Assembly: GCF_013113715.1 (NCBI RefSeq)
Contig: NZ_CP053344.1
Span: forward strand, 3,286,001 to 3,350,000
DNA length: 64,000 nt
Source of the DNA: Herbiconiux sp. SALV-R1
Lineage (GTDB): Bacteria; Actinomycetota; Actinomycetes; Actinomycetales; Microbacteriaceae
Direction of reading: 5' to 3'
The notes below the pieces were generated by a model. That model saw only the letters and a program-made list of their open reading frames with translations, did not search any database and was not told the DNA's origin. The position numbers were made by a program, and so were the translations under genes. Numbering within the stretch: position 1 is the stretch's first letter; the number at the start of each line of letters is the position of its first letter. This document shows, in pieces, positions 8,948 to 17,318 of the stretch.

Positions 8948-9063
8948 GGCCCGCGGCGACGTGCGTGGCGCGGGGGCGCGCCGAGCGGGTTCATAGCTTT
9001 CCTCACTAGTGTGGGTGGGCGCGCACGCGCACGCCGCCCGCACGAACGAGGAGAAGCCGCCGC

Positions 9064-10065
9064 ATGAGCCCCGCGAAGTCCGAGAAGGCCCTCTACGACG
9101 GTCTGTCGAAGAAGGACCGGCAGGCGCTCTCGCGCGAACTCGCACGCATCAAGCGCGAGGAGGAGCGGGCCCGACGTCGCCGCAATCGCATCCTGTTCGT
9201 CACGGGCTCGATCGTGGTGGCGGTGGCCATCCTGGCCGGGGTGGGGTTCGCGGTGTACAACGGCATCCGGGCCACCTTCGTGGGGCCCGCCAACATGCTG
9301 AGCGACGGCATCCTGTTCTCCGGAGACGGCAGCACCACGACCGCCACCACCACCGCCGCGCTGCAGCCCGGCGAGTCACCGGTGGCCTCCGAACTCGACG
9401 ACTCCGAGGTGCTGCGCCTCACCGAGTACGTCGACTACTCCAGCGCCGACGTCTCCACCTTCGAGACCACGAACGGCGCCGCCCTGCAGGGCTACGTGTC
9501 GGCCGGCTACGCCAGCCTCGAACTGCACCCGGTGGCCCTCGAGGGTCCCGGCAGTTATGCGGCGCGTGCCGCGAACGCGTTCGCCTGCGTGGCGAACGGG
9601 CTGCCTGACGCCGCGCTGGTCGCCCACAACGCGCTGGTCGCGGCCCAGGCGACGCTCCCCGACGGCGGGCTCAGCAACGACGAGCTCGTGAAGCTGGTGC
9701 AGGATGCGGGAATCACCGACGAGGGCATCGCCTCGTGCATCCGTGGTGACGAATTCTCCGACTGGGTGACGGGGGCGACCGATCGGGCCAGGGCGAGCAT
9801 CCCGAACTCCGACGTCACCGCTCTCAGCACCGTGCCGCTCCTCATCTTCGACGGCACCGCGTACACCGGGGCGCTCGATGACACGGATGCGCTCAACACC
9901 TTCATCACGGAGGTGTTCACCGAGGCCAGCGGCGGGGCCGCCTCGGGCGACGGGGCGACCGAGGGCGACGGCACGTCGGGCACGGAAGGCGGCGACGGCA
10001 GCGGCGACACCGGAGACACCGGAGACACCGGGACGAGCGAAGACGGCACGGCTCCGGCGGAGTAG
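9064..10065 (+). CDS. membrane-anchored thioredoxin-fold (DsbA-like) protein lacking the CxxC
   Basis: 333 residues. A highly charged N terminus (about 1-42) precedes one membrane segment (about 43-66), a Ser/Thr/Ala linker and a DsbA/thioredoxin_4-like domain. Where the family has a [F/Y]xDYxCPxC motif, this protein reads EYVDYSSADVSTF (121-133), so both redox cysteines are gone. Only two cysteines remain, in FACVANG and ASCIRGD. The late TVPLLIFDGTAYTG matches the cis-Pro region of the fold. The tail is a Gly/Asp/Thr repeat (GDTGDTGDTGTS). It is probably a surface-exposed, non-redox scaffold or chaperone. It converges with the NmrA-like gene. Confidence 0.8.
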   Translation: MSPAKSEKALYDGLSKKDRQALSRELARIKREEERARRRRNRILFVTGSIVVAVAILAGVGFAVYNGIRATFVGPANMLSDGILFSGDGSTTTATTTAALQPGESPVASELDDSEVLRLTEYVDYSSADVSTFETTNGAALQGYVSAGYASLELHPVALEGPGSYAARAANAFACVANGLPDAALVAHNALVAAQATLPDGGLSNDELVKLVQDAGITDEGIASCIRGDEFSDWVTGATDRARASIPNSDVTALSTVPLLIFDGTAYTGALDDTDALNTFITEVFTEASGGAASGDGATEGDGTSGTEGGDGSGDTGDTGDTGTSEDGTAPAE

Positions 10066-10101
10066 CCGCTCCGGCTTCGGTCGGGTGATTCGCGAAAGGC
10101 G

Positions 10102-10854
10102 TCAGCGCCCCGGCGCGCGCTCCGCGAGCCACTCGTCGAAGCTCTGCCGGCCGAGCACCGCATCGGGCCCCGTAAGGATCGTGCCGTCACGCAGCGCCCG
10201 CCCGAACGGCCCCGGCAGCGCGATCTCGAGCACGGCGCGACGGCGCCCGGCGGCCCGGTCGTGGGCACGCATCATGCGGGCAAGGTTCTCTTCCCGCGGG
10301 CCGGCCAGCGGCGCGACCTCGCCCGACGGGCCCTGCTCGGCCAGCGTCACGAGGTGCTCGGCGACCTCGCGGGCCGCGATCGGCTGCGTGCGCATCGTGG
10401 GGGCGAGCGCCAGCGGGCCGAAGCCGAGGCGCGCCAGCATCTGCGGGGCGAACTCGTGGAACTGGGTGGCGCGCAGCAGCGTCCACGGCACCGGACCTTC
10501 AGCCACCAGCAGCTCCTGGGCGCGCTTGCCGGCGTAGTAGTCGTGCGGTGCCCGGTCGGCGCCGACGATCGACAAGGCCAGGTGGTGACCGACGCCGGCT
10601 TGCAGTTCGGCGTGGTGCAGCATCCGTGTCGCCGTCGTGAAGAACTCGGTGGAGGCCTTCGCCGACTGGGTCTGGACGCTCGACGTGTCGACCACGACCG
10701 CCACCCCCTCGAGGGCGGTGTCGAGACCGCGGCCGGTGGTGAGGTCGACGCCCGCCGAGCGGGCCAGCGCGACGGCTTCGTGGCCGCGGGCGCGGGCCTC
10801 TTCGACGACGAGGGAGCCGACGGCACCCGTTCCTCCTGCGACCGCGATCTTCAT
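10102..10854 (-). CDS. NmrA-like NAD(P)-binding protein (atypical SDR)
   Basis: 250 residues from ATG 10854, preceded by AGGAG. It has the nucleotide-binding motif GGTGAVGS at residues 7-14, VVDTSSVQT after the fourth strand, YYAGKRAQE as the YxxxK pair, and WTLLRATQF typical of NmrA/YwnB-like proteins. Such proteins act as redox-sensing regulators or reductases; the partner here is unknown. It is transcribed alone toward the thioredoxin-fold gene. Confidence 0.88.
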   Translation of the reverse strand: MKIAVAGGTGAVGSLVVEEARARGHEAVALARSAGVDLTTGRGLDTALEGVAVVVDTSSVQTQSAKASTEFFTTATRMLHHAELQAGVGHHLALSIVGADRAPHDYYAGKRAQELLVAEGPVPWTLLRATQFHEFAPQMLARLGFGPLALAPTMRTQPIAAREVAEHLVTLAEQGPSGEVAPLAGPREENLARMMRAHDRAAGRRRAVLEIALPGPFGRALRDGTILTGPDAVLGRQSFDEWLAERAPGR

Positions 10855-10871
10855 GCGACTCCTGTCTCCTG

Positions 10872-10887
10872 GCCCCGGATGCGGGGC
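10872..10887. terminator. GC-rich hairpin between esterase and NmrA-like genes
   Basis: GCCCCG-GATG-CGGGGC, a 6-bp stem 18 bp upstream of the NmrA-like start and about 100 bp downstream of the esterase stop on the same strand. It could terminate esterase transcripts; no U-tract is visible. Confidence 0.4.
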
Positions 10888-10988
10888 TCCTCACTCTCTC
10901 AGACGACGGGGGTGTGCGTTGTGTGAGGTCGGGGGCGTGGTCTGCGCGTGGTTTGCGCGTGGTCGGCCGGCGCGCGGTCGCTCGGCGT

Positions 10989-11915
10989 TCAGGCGTGGAG
11001 GAAGTCGGCGATCCACGCGATCGCGTCGCGTGACTCGGGAAGGGCCGGGACGGCGGGGAAGTTGTGGAAGCCGTCGGGGTAGATGCGCAGGTCGACGTCG
11101 ACTCCGGCGCGGCGCAGCGTGCGGGCGAACGTCGTGGCGTCGGGGAGCATCACGTCGCGGCCGCCCTGGACGATGCGCACGGGCGGCAACCCGGCGAGCG
11201 CCTGCCGGTCGGCGAACAGCGGGCTCACCTCGGCATCCCTCACGTCGCGGTCGCCCGCCCAGAGCCTCCCGCTGATGCGCAGGCGCTCGGGCTCGAGCAT
11301 GGCGTCGCGCGGGACGATCGCCGCCACCCGCGGATCGGCCAGCGCCGCATCGAGCCACGGCGACACGAGCACGACCCCCGCCGCCGTCGCGGCGCTCGCA
11401 TTCGCTGGGGCGGTCACGTCGCGTCGCGCGTGGAGCGCCTGTTGCACCGCGAGCGCCCCGCCGGCCGAGTCACCTGAGAAGAACACCGGCCCACCGTCGG
11501 CGTCGGCGAACACGCGCCGGCGTACCTCGGCGAGGAACGGCAGGGCGTCGTCGACGGTAAACTCGGGCGCCAATCCGTACAGCGGCACCGTCACCGTCGC
11601 CCCACTCGCCGCGATGAGCGCCCCCAAGAACGACCAGTGCTGCACCACGAGCGGATGCACGTACGCCCCGCCATGCAGATGCACCACCCGCACCCCACTC
11701 GCGCCCTCCCGCGGCGTCAGTGTGATGACCGGATGCCCGCCCACCACCTCCTCCCGCACCTCGCACCGTTCCCGCAGCCCTCGCGGCACCCCCGCCGCTC
11801 GCGGATACACCCGCCCCCGCAGCGTCGCCTCGAGCTCCTCCACCCGCCGCGGCCTCGCCCCCACCGCCCGCCGCACCCTCAACACCGGCCCCACCGCCCG
11901 CATCACCACCGACAC
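10989..11915 (-). CDS. alpha/beta hydrolase, hormone-sensitive-lipase type esterase
   Basis: 308 residues from GTG 11915 with a GGGAGG upstream; ATG five codons in is an alternative. The oxyanion motif HGGAY is at 81-85, the nucleophile motif GDSAGG has Ser 150, the acid is probably in GGRDVMLPD and the base His in YPDGFHNFP. This triad order and HGG are diagnostic of the HSL/abhydrolase_3 family. No signal peptide is seen, so it is a cytoplasmic carboxylesterase. The upstream 360 bp hold two hairpins and a degraded HTH gene. Confidence 0.92.
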   Translation of the reverse strand: MSVVMRAVGPVLRVRRAVGARPRRVEELEATLRGRVYPRAAGVPRGLRERCEVREEVVGGHPVITLTPREGASGVRVVHLHGGAYVHPLVVQHWSFLGALIAASGATVTVPLYGLAPEFTVDDALPFLAEVRRRVFADADGGPVFFSGDSAGGALAVQQALHARRDVTAPANASAATAAGVVLVSPWLDAALADPRVAAIVPRDAMLEPERLRISGRLWAGDRDVRDAEVSPLFADRQALAGLPPVRIVQGGRDVMLPDATTFARTLRRAGVDVDLRIYPDGFHNFPAVPALPESRDAIAWIADFLHA

Positions 11916-11948
11916 GCCCCACCTCCCCTCGCCGCCACCCTACGCCGG

Positions 11949-11978
11949 GGCGGGGCTCACGCATCCGCAAGCCCCGCC
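11949..11978. terminator. 9-bp GC hairpin upstream of the esterase
   Basis: GGCGGGGCT (11949-11957) pairs perfectly with AGCCCCGCC (11970-11978) around a 12-nt loop. It lies 34 bp before the esterase start, in the leader or promoter region, within the otherwise gene-poor stretch 11916-12277. Confidence 0.45.
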
Positions 11979-11995
11979 TGCGGGAGACCGGCGAT

Positions 11996-12034
11996 CGGAA
12001 TTTCCCGATCAGACCACGTGATCGGGATTTTCCG
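11996..12034. promoter_or_regulatory. 16-bp inverted repeat upstream of the HipB-like remnant
   Basis: CGGAATTTCCCGATCA (11996-12011) faces TGATCGGGATTTTCCG (12019-12034); 14 of 16 positions pair around a 7-bp spacer. A long near-symmetric site just before a HipB-like HTH reading frame is what an autoregulatory operator would look like. It may be a surviving part of a lost toxin-antitoxin module. Confidence 0.5.
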
Positions 12035-12284
12035 GTCGCGTAGAACGATCGAAGAGCTCCGTGCGGAGGAGATCACCATCGACAGCGCGCGTACAGTCGA
12101 TCCCCGAGTACTGAGCGACATGCTGCGCCACACCCGCACGCAGCGGGGGCTGACTCAAAGGCAGCTCGCCTCGCAACTCGGTGCCAGTCAGGACTACATC
12201 GTCGGTGCTGGGCCCGCAGAGCCGGAGCGGGGCGCAAAGGCGGGGCAGCGGGGGACGGGGCGTGGCACGCTGGGGGGATGGTGA
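12018..12284 (+). pseudogene. truncated HipB-like XRE antitoxin/regulator remnant
   Basis: The plus-strand frame from GTG 12018 (or ATG 12120) encodes RVLSDMLRHTRTQRGLTQ followed by RQLASQLGASQDYIV, a good HipB-type helix-turn-helix through the recognition helix. HipB proteins then continue with a [D/E]-x-E-x-G turn and another 30 or so residues, usually followed by hipA. Here the frame becomes GAGPAEPERGAKAG and stops at 12284, inside the start of the next gene, and no hipA follows. I read it as a 3'-truncated remnant joined to the phosphoesterase promoter. A short functional protein cannot be excluded. Confidence 0.5.
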
Positions 12285-12829
12285 CGCGGGTGGTGGTGGT
12301 GGCGGATACGCATGTGCCGAAGCGGGCGAAGGGGCTGCCGCGGGAGGTGCTGGCGGCGGTCGATGGGGCTGACGTGGTGGTGCACGCGGGGGATTGGGTC
12401 GATGTCGCGACGCTCGACGTGCTGGAGGGAGTGAGCGGGCGGCTGATCGGGGTGTGGGGGAACAACGACGGGCCGGAGTTGCGGGCACGGTTGCCCGAGG
12501 TCGCGTTCGCGGAGGTCGACGGGGTGCGGATGGCCGTCGTGCACGAGACGGGGGCTGCCGGCGGGCGGGAGCGCAGGATGGACGCGCGTTTCAGGCCCGA
12601 CCCGGCCGACGCATCCGCACCGACGCTGCTGGTGTTCGGGCACAGCCACATTCCGTGGGACACAACGACCCCCCACGGCCTGCGCTTGCTGAACCCCGGG
12701 TCGCCGACCGATCGGCGGCGTCAGCCGTTCCGCACCTACCTCACCGCGGTGGCCGACGACGGGGAGCTGCGAGAGGTGACGCTGCACCGGATCACGTCAG
12801 GGTTGAGGAAATCCGGGTCTTGCACTTAA
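12278..12829 (+). CDS. YfcE/MJ0936-type metallophosphoesterase
   Basis: 183 residues from ATG 12278. All calcineurin-like metal motifs are present: DTH (10-12), GDW after VVVHA, GNND in GVWGNNDGP, VVHETG and the terminal GHSHIP. The NPGS after the last motif is typical of the YfcE family of small phosphodiesterases. The biological substrate is unknown. Its stop codon (12827-12829) lies inside the iron box of the downstream gene. Confidence 0.9.
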   Translation: MVTRVVVVADTHVPKRAKGLPREVLAAVDGADVVVHAGDWVDVATLDVLEGVSGRLIGVWGNNDGPELRARLPEVAFAEVDGVRMAVVHETGAAGGRERRMDARFRPDPADASAPTLLVFGHSHIPWDTTTPHGLRLLNPGSPTDRRRQPFRTYLTAVADDGELREVTLHRITSGLRKSGSCT

Positions 12830-12845
12830 GGTAAGGCTTACCTAA
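12827..12845. promoter_or_regulatory. DtxR/IdeR-type iron box
   Basis: TAAGGTAAGGCTTACCTAA matches the 19-bp DtxR/IdeR consensus TTAGGTTAGGCTAACCTAA at 16 positions and keeps the GGT...ACC core. It ends 10 bp before the SIP-domain gene, so iron-bound regulator would block its promoter. It also covers the stop codon of the upstream phosphoesterase. Confidence 0.85.
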
Positions 12846-12854
12846 ATTAGGTGC

Positions 12855-13268
12855 ATGGAGAGCTTCCCCCTCGCCGACGGCGAGACCGCACACGTGCTGC
12901 TGGCCGGCGACACCACCGACCTCACGCCCATCCGGCGCATCCTGAGCGAGCTGCCGGCCGACGCCTACGGGCAGGTCTACATCGAAATCGTGTCGCCCAT
13001 CCAGATCAGGGAGCTCCCACGCCCGGCGGGCGTGAACCTCACCTGGCTGCGCCGCGACCTGGTGCCGCACGGCCTGCTCGTCATCGCCCCGCGAGGCGAG
13101 CTCATCCGCTCCGCCGTCTCGGCGTGGGTTGCCGAGTGGATGCCCGAAGCAACCTCCGAGGGCGGCGACCGCATCGTGCTCTGGGTGGGCTGCAACGCCA
13201 GCCCGCGCGTCGGCGCCCTCTACCGCGAGCTGGCCTCCCGACTGTCGGCAGCGGCACCGGGCGAGTGA
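12855..13268 (+). CDS. stand-alone SIP (siderophore-interacting protein) C-terminal domain
   Basis: 137 residues. ETAHVLLAGDTTDLTPIRRIL, YIEIVSPIQIRELP, LTWLRRD and the end segment IVLWVGCNASPRVGALYREL match the NAD(P)H-binding half of SIP/ViuB ferric-siderophore reductases. Full members have about 260 residues with an N-terminal FAD domain, which is missing here. It therefore cannot be a complete flavin reductase alone and may partner with a separate protein or sense nucleotide. The iron box directly upstream supports a role in iron acquisition. Confidence 0.85.
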   Translation: MESFPLADGETAHVLLAGDTTDLTPIRRILSELPADAYGQVYIEIVSPIQIRELPRPAGVNLTWLRRDLVPHGLLVIAPRGELIRSAVSAWVAEWMPEATSEGGDRIVLWVGCNASPRVGALYRELASRLSAAAPGE

Positions 13269-13275
13269 CGCCGAC

Positions 13276-13995
13276 TCACTGCGCCGTGTAGCCCCCGTCG
13301 ATCACGAGCTCCGAGCCGGTCATGTACGACGACTCGTCGCTGGCGAGGAACAGCACCCCGTACGCGATCTCCCGCGGACTGCCGAGCCGCTTCATCGGGG
13401 TGATGTCGACGATGCCCGCCGTCACGCCCGCGTCTTGCGCCTCGATCATCGGGGTGTCGATGATGCCGGGGTGCACGGAGTTGCAGCGGATGCCGTCGCC
13501 GACGTACGAGAGGGCGACGTTCTTCGACAGCGACCGCACCGCGGCCTTGCTCGCCGTGTAGGCCGACACCCCGGCCGCGCCGGCGATCCCCCAGATCGAC
13601 GAGGTGTTGACGATCGACCCGCCTCCGTTCTCGCGCATCACGGGCACGACGTGGCGCACCCCGTAGAAGCATCCGTTCAGGTTGATGTCGACGATGCGCT
13701 TCCACACCTCGGGGTCGATCGTGTCGATGGGCTCGTACGACCCCACCGTCCCCGCGTTGTTGAACAGCACGTCGACGCGACCGTGCCGGGCGACCACGCC
13801 CGCCACGAGTTCGCGCCAGGAGTCCTCGTCGGTCACGTCGTGCTCGACGAACTCGATGCCCTCGGCGAGCGGCGTGTCGAGGGAGAGGTCGGCGACGACG
13901 ACCGTAGCGCCCTCCTCGGCGAACAGCTCGGCGGTCGCCCGGCCGATGCCCCTGGCCCCTCCTGTCACGATCGCGACCTTGTTGGCGAGTCTCAT
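13276..13995 (-). CDS. classical SDR dehydrogenase (operon A, last gene)
   Basis: 239 residues with TGGARGIG (11-18), NNAG, Ser in NTSSIWG and YTASK, the complete Rossmann and catalytic set. The aspartate after the second strand (VVVADLS) indicates NAD preference. It ends with the family-typical MTGSELVIDGGYTAQ. It follows the second alcohol dehydrogenase by 1 bp and is probably the last gene of operon A, acting on a sugar or polyol intermediate. Convergent with the SIP gene (7-bp gap). Confidence 0.93.
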   Translation of the reverse strand: MRLANKVAIVTGGARGIGRATAELFAEEGATVVVADLSLDTPLAEGIEFVEHDVTDEDSWRELVAGVVARHGRVDVLFNNAGTVGSYEPIDTIDPEVWKRIVDINLNGCFYGVRHVVPVMRENGGGSIVNTSSIWGIAGAAGVSAYTASKAAVRSLSKNVALSYVGDGIRCNSVHPGIIDTPMIEAQDAGVTAGIVDITPMKRLGSPREIAYGVLFLASDESSYMTGSELVIDGGYTAQ

Positions 13996-13996
13996 G

Positions 13997-15100
13997 TCAG
14001 TCTCCGTTCTCTGCGGTGGTGGTGGGCGAAGCGCTTGGTCGGACGAGCACCTTGATCTCGGCGCGCGAGTCTTCGGCGCGTCTCACGGCCTCGGTGATGT
14101 CGGCGAAGTCGAGCGTCGACGACACGAGCACGCTGAGGTCGATGCCCCGTCGCTCGACGAACCTGATGGCGGGCGCCCAGTACTCCGGCGGCGCCCCGGT
14201 CGAGCTCGAGACGGTGAGCCCGCGCTGCTGCACGAGGCCGAGCCGCGTCGGCGCGGCGCGCGGCACCGAGACGCCCATGAGCAGCACCCTCCCCCGGTCG
14301 TCGGCACTCTCGAGCGCTGCGGCCTGGGCCGACGGGGCTCCGGATGCTTCGACCACGAGATCCGCGAGACGCCTGCCGGTCTCCCGCTCGACCACGTCGA
14401 GAGGCTGCTCGTCGGGCGCGCCGCCCACCCGCGCATCCTCGCCGACGCCCAGAGGATCGACCGCGAGAACCGCCCCGAGCGAGAGCGCCAGCGCCCGGCG
14501 GGGCGGGCTCGGGTCGAAGACGACGACCTCGGCCCCCGCGGTCGCCGCCTGGATGACCGCGGAAAGACCGATGGCTCCGAGGCCGTGCACGTGCACGGTG
14601 TCGGCCGCCGTGACTCCGCCGACCCGCTGCAGCGCGGTGTACACGCACACGAACGGCTCGATGATGGCGGCCGTCTTCAGGTCGACCGAGGCCGGCACCG
14701 CGAAGCACATCGATTCGGCGACGGCGAACAGCTCGGCCATCGCCCCGTCGTGGGTGACCCCGAACCACGCGTTGCCGCCCAGGTCGCCATGCCCGAGCAC
14801 GCGGTCGCCGACGGAGAACCGGGAGGCCCCGGGGCCGACCTCGACCACCTCGCCCGCCCACTCGTGGCCGAGCACGTGCGGGTAGGCGATGACGAACGAC
14901 TCGGGCATGCCCCCGTGGAGCTGCTCGAGATCGGAACCGCAGATGCCGACGTAGGCGGGGCGCACGAGCAGCTCGCCCTCGCCCGGCACCGGTCGCGGGC
15001 GGCTCCCGTAGCTCACCCCGACGGCTCCAGTCGGGTCGCGGTCGACGATCACGGCTCCGACGTGTCCGGAGCCCTCGCCGAGAACCCTGTCCCCGGTCAC
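13997..15100 (-). CDS. zinc-type alcohol/polyol dehydrogenase lacking the structural-zinc lobe (operon A)
   Basis: 367 residues from GTG 15100, whose start overlaps the stop of the preceding dehydrogenase (GTGA). Catalytic-zinc residues appear in VGICGSDLEQLHGG and LGHEWAGEV; the Rossmann motif is VHGLGAIGLSAVIQ. The four-cysteine structural-zinc loop is absent: after GDRVLGHGDLGG the chain goes straight to AWFGVTHDGAMAE. This is seen in some MDR subgroups. The oxidised substrate is unknown; a sugar or polyol imported by the adjacent ABC system is a reasonable inference. Confidence 0.9.
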   Translation of the reverse strand: MTGDRVLGEGSGHVGAVIVDRDPTGAVGVSYGSRPRPVPGEGELLVRPAYVGICGSDLEQLHGGMPESFVIAYPHVLGHEWAGEVVEVGPGASRFSVGDRVLGHGDLGGNAWFGVTHDGAMAELFAVAESMCFAVPASVDLKTAAIIEPFVCVYTALQRVGGVTAADTVHVHGLGAIGLSAVIQAATAGAEVVVFDPSPPRRALALSLGAVLAVDPLGVGEDARVGGAPDEQPLDVVERETGRRLADLVVEASGAPSAQAAALESADDRGRVLLMGVSVPRAAPTRLGLVQQRGLTVSSSTGAPPEYWAPAIRFVERRGIDLSVLVSSTLDFADITEAVRRAEDSRAEIKVLVRPSASPTTTAENGD

Positions 15101-16215
15101 GCGGCGCCTCGTTCGGCACCGGCTCCGGCAGCGTGGTCGGCCGCTCCGTCGCCCGAGAGCGCAGCCAGCGCCGAGAGGTCGACGAGCACCTTGGGCTTCG
15201 CCTCACCCGCCGGCACTCCGAACGCGTCGGGTGCCTCCTCCCAGCCGATGACGTGACGGATGAGCAGCTCAGGCCGGATGACACCTGCGGCGATGAGACC
15301 CACCGCCCTCGACAGGTGCGACACCCCGCCCAGCACACCGGTGATGGTCAGACCCTTGGCGACGATCGACGAGCCGTCGACCGGCACGTCGGCGCCGCCC
15401 GGGATGCCGACCTGCGCGATGCGACCTCCGGGCCCCGTGATCCTCGAGGCGGTGAGCAACGCCGGTGAGGCTCCGGATGCTTCGACCGTCGCGTCGAAAC
15501 GGTCGCCCGGGGCCTCCTCCGGGCGGGCCACGGCGATGGCACCGCACTCCTCGGCGCGGGCGAGCCCGTGCTCGTCGATGCCGACGGCGGTGACCCGCGC
15601 GCCGAGGGCTGAGGCGATCTGCACGACGAGGAGCCCGATGGTTCCGGTGCCGATCACCGCGACCTCGTCGCCCGGCATCACCGCGATCGCCTCGAGAGCG
15701 CCGAGCGCCGTGACGGAGGGTTCGGCGAGCACGGCGGCGTCGGGGCCGACGCCCTCGGGCACGACGGCGAGGTTGGCGGCGGGGGTGCGCACGTACCGCG
15801 CGGCGGCCCCGGGCACGTTGCCGCGCACGCCCTGCTCGGCCCGGTTCGGGCACAGGTTGATGGCGCCCGAACGGCAGACCGGGCAGGCGAGGCAGGGCAG
15901 GAACGGCTCGCCCACCACGCGGTCGCCGACGGCGACCGACCGCACTCCGGGCGCCACGGCGACGACTCGCCCGACGAATTCGTGACCCGGCTGGAAGGGG
16001 TACGTGGTGAGTCCACTCCTTATATATGCGGAGTGACCCGAGAACAGGTGCTCGTCGGTGCCGCAGATGCCGAGACGCTCCACCTCGACCAGCACCTGGC
16101 CCGCGCGTTCCTCGGGAACCGGCACGCGCATCCACTCGGCCCGGCCGGGCGCGACGAACTGCAGACCCGCCATGTCGCCCGTGGGCCAGGGCGTCGCTTC
16201 GTGCTCGCCGCTCAT
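15097..16215 (-). CDS. zinc-dependent alcohol/polyol dehydrogenase with structural zinc site (operon A)
   Basis: 372 residues from ATG 16215, which overlaps the permease stop. Catalytic-zinc motif GICGTDEHLFSG and PGHEFVG, structural-zinc cysteines in PCLACPVCRSGAINLC, and Rossmann IGTGTIGLLVVQIA place it with threonine/sorbitol/butanediol-type MDR enzymes. The ORF could extend far upstream in frame, but that part is a shadow of the permease. It probably oxidises the imported polyol or its derivative together with the next dehydrogenase. Confidence 0.92.
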   Translation of the reverse strand: MSGEHEATPWPTGDMAGLQFVAPGRAEWMRVPVPEERAGQVLVEVERLGICGTDEHLFSGHSAYIRSGLTTYPFQPGHEFVGRVVAVAPGVRSVAVGDRVVGEPFLPCLACPVCRSGAINLCPNRAEQGVRGNVPGAAARYVRTPAANLAVVPEGVGPDAAVLAEPSVTALGALEAIAVMPGDEVAVIGTGTIGLLVVQIASALGARVTAVGIDEHGLARAEECGAIAVARPEEAPGDRFDATVEASGASPALLTASRITGPGGRIAQVGIPGGADVPVDGSSIVAKGLTITGVLGGVSHLSRAVGLIAAGVIRPELLIRHVIGWEEAPDAFGVPAGEAKPKVLVDLSALAALSGDGAADHAAGAGAERGAA

Positions 16216-17318
16216 GCGCGACGCAGCTTCGCGGAGCGGAGCAGGTTGAGGCGGCCCGAGAAGTGACCGAAGACGAGGGCGGCGAGGATGATGAGGCCGT
16301 AGATGGCGCTGATCCAGAACGAGGGCACGTTGGTGAGGGTGAGGATGTTCTGGATGATGCCGAGCAGCAGCACACCGGTCGCCGCACCGATCATGCTTCC
16401 TCGACCGCCGTCGAGCGAGATGCCTCCGATGACCGCGGCGGCGAAGACGGTGAAGATCATGCCGTCGCCCTGGTTGGCGGTGACCGACGCGATGCGGCTG
16501 GTGAGCATGAGCCCGGCGAGGGCGGCCAGCATCGCGCCGAGCACGAACAGGCCGATAGTGATGCGCACGGTGTTGATGCCCGCCGCCTTCGCCGCCTCCT
16601 CGTTGCCGCCGATGGCGTAGATCTTGCGGCCCACCGGGTGCTTGCGCATGAACAGCGCGACCACCACGAAGGCGACGACGACGATCCACACCTGCACCGA
16701 GATGCCGACGATGTAGGAGTTGCCGAGCGCGGTGAACTCGGGAGGCAGACCGGAGAGTGTCTGACCGCCGGAGATGCCGAGGGTGAGGCCGCGGAGGAAG
16801 ATGAGCATCGCGAGCGTGACGATGAACGCGTTCAGGCGGAGCACCGCGATGAGGAAGCCGTTGAACAGGCCGATCGCTATCGACGCCACGAACATCACCC
16901 CGAACGCCGCCCAGGGCGAGAGACCGAGCCCCGAACCGCCGACCGCGGCGGGAAGCACCAGCCAGGCGGCGAGCATGGGCGCGAGGCCGACCGTCGACTC
17001 GAGCGACAGGTCGAAGTAGCCGGCGATGAGGATCATGCTCTCTGCGATGACGACGACGCCGAGCACGGCCGAGGTGACCAGCACGTTGTTCACCAGGTTG
17101 TTGACGGTGAAGAAGTTGGGCGTGAGGATCGAGCCGATGATCATGACCAGGACGATCACGGGCAGCAGCACGAGTTCACGGAGACCGCCGAAGCGGTCGG
17201 CGAGCGGCGTCCGCCGCGGGGCGGTGGCGACCGCCGTCTGATCTGTCATCTGGGTCACCTTCTGGGTATCGCTGGTCGTTCGGGGACGTCTGGTGGGGGT
17301 GCTCGTCTCGCGGGTCAT
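16212..17318 (-). CDS. ribose-type sugar ABC transporter permease (operon A)
   Basis: 368 residues from ATG 17318, overlapping the ATPase stop. A basic Thr/Arg-rich N terminus is followed by about nine or ten hydrophobic segments. Family motifs are LTPNFFTVNNLVNNVLV, ILIAGYFDLSLESTVGL, FNGFLIAVLRLNAFIVTL and YAIGGNEEAAKAAGI, the loop contacting the ATPase, then AAVIGGISLDGGRGS. This is the BPD_transp_2 family of monosaccharide importers. It is the only permease in the operon, so a homodimer is expected. Confidence 0.93.
   Translation of the reverse strand: MTRETSTPTRRPRTTSDTQKVTQMTDQTAVATAPRRTPLADRFGGLRELVLLPVIVLVMIIGSILTPNFFTVNNLVNNVLVTSAVLGVVVIAESMILIAGYFDLSLESTVGLAPMLAAWLVLPAAVGGSGLGLSPWAAFGVMFVASIAIGLFNGFLIAVLRLNAFIVTLAMLIFLRGLTLGISGGQTLSGLPPEFTALGNSYIVGISVQVWIVVVAFVVVALFMRKHPVGRKIYAIGGNEEAAKAAGINTVRITIGLFVLGAMLAALAGLMLTSRIASVTANQGDGMIFTVFAAAVIGGISLDGGRGSMIGAATGVLLLGIIQNILTLTNVPSFWISAIYGLIILAALVFGHFSGRLNLLRSAKLRRA

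Noticed and set aside
9955-10055. Repeated GACACCGGA triplets considered as a DNA repeat element
   Set aside because: In frame they encode the low-complexity Gly-Asp-Thr tail of the thioredoxin-fold protein.
10930-10965. Short repeated GCGCGTGGT units, considered as a tandem repeat or regulatory array
   Set aside because: Only two to three imperfect copies in GC-rich intergenic DNA beside the esterase stop; chance is adequate.
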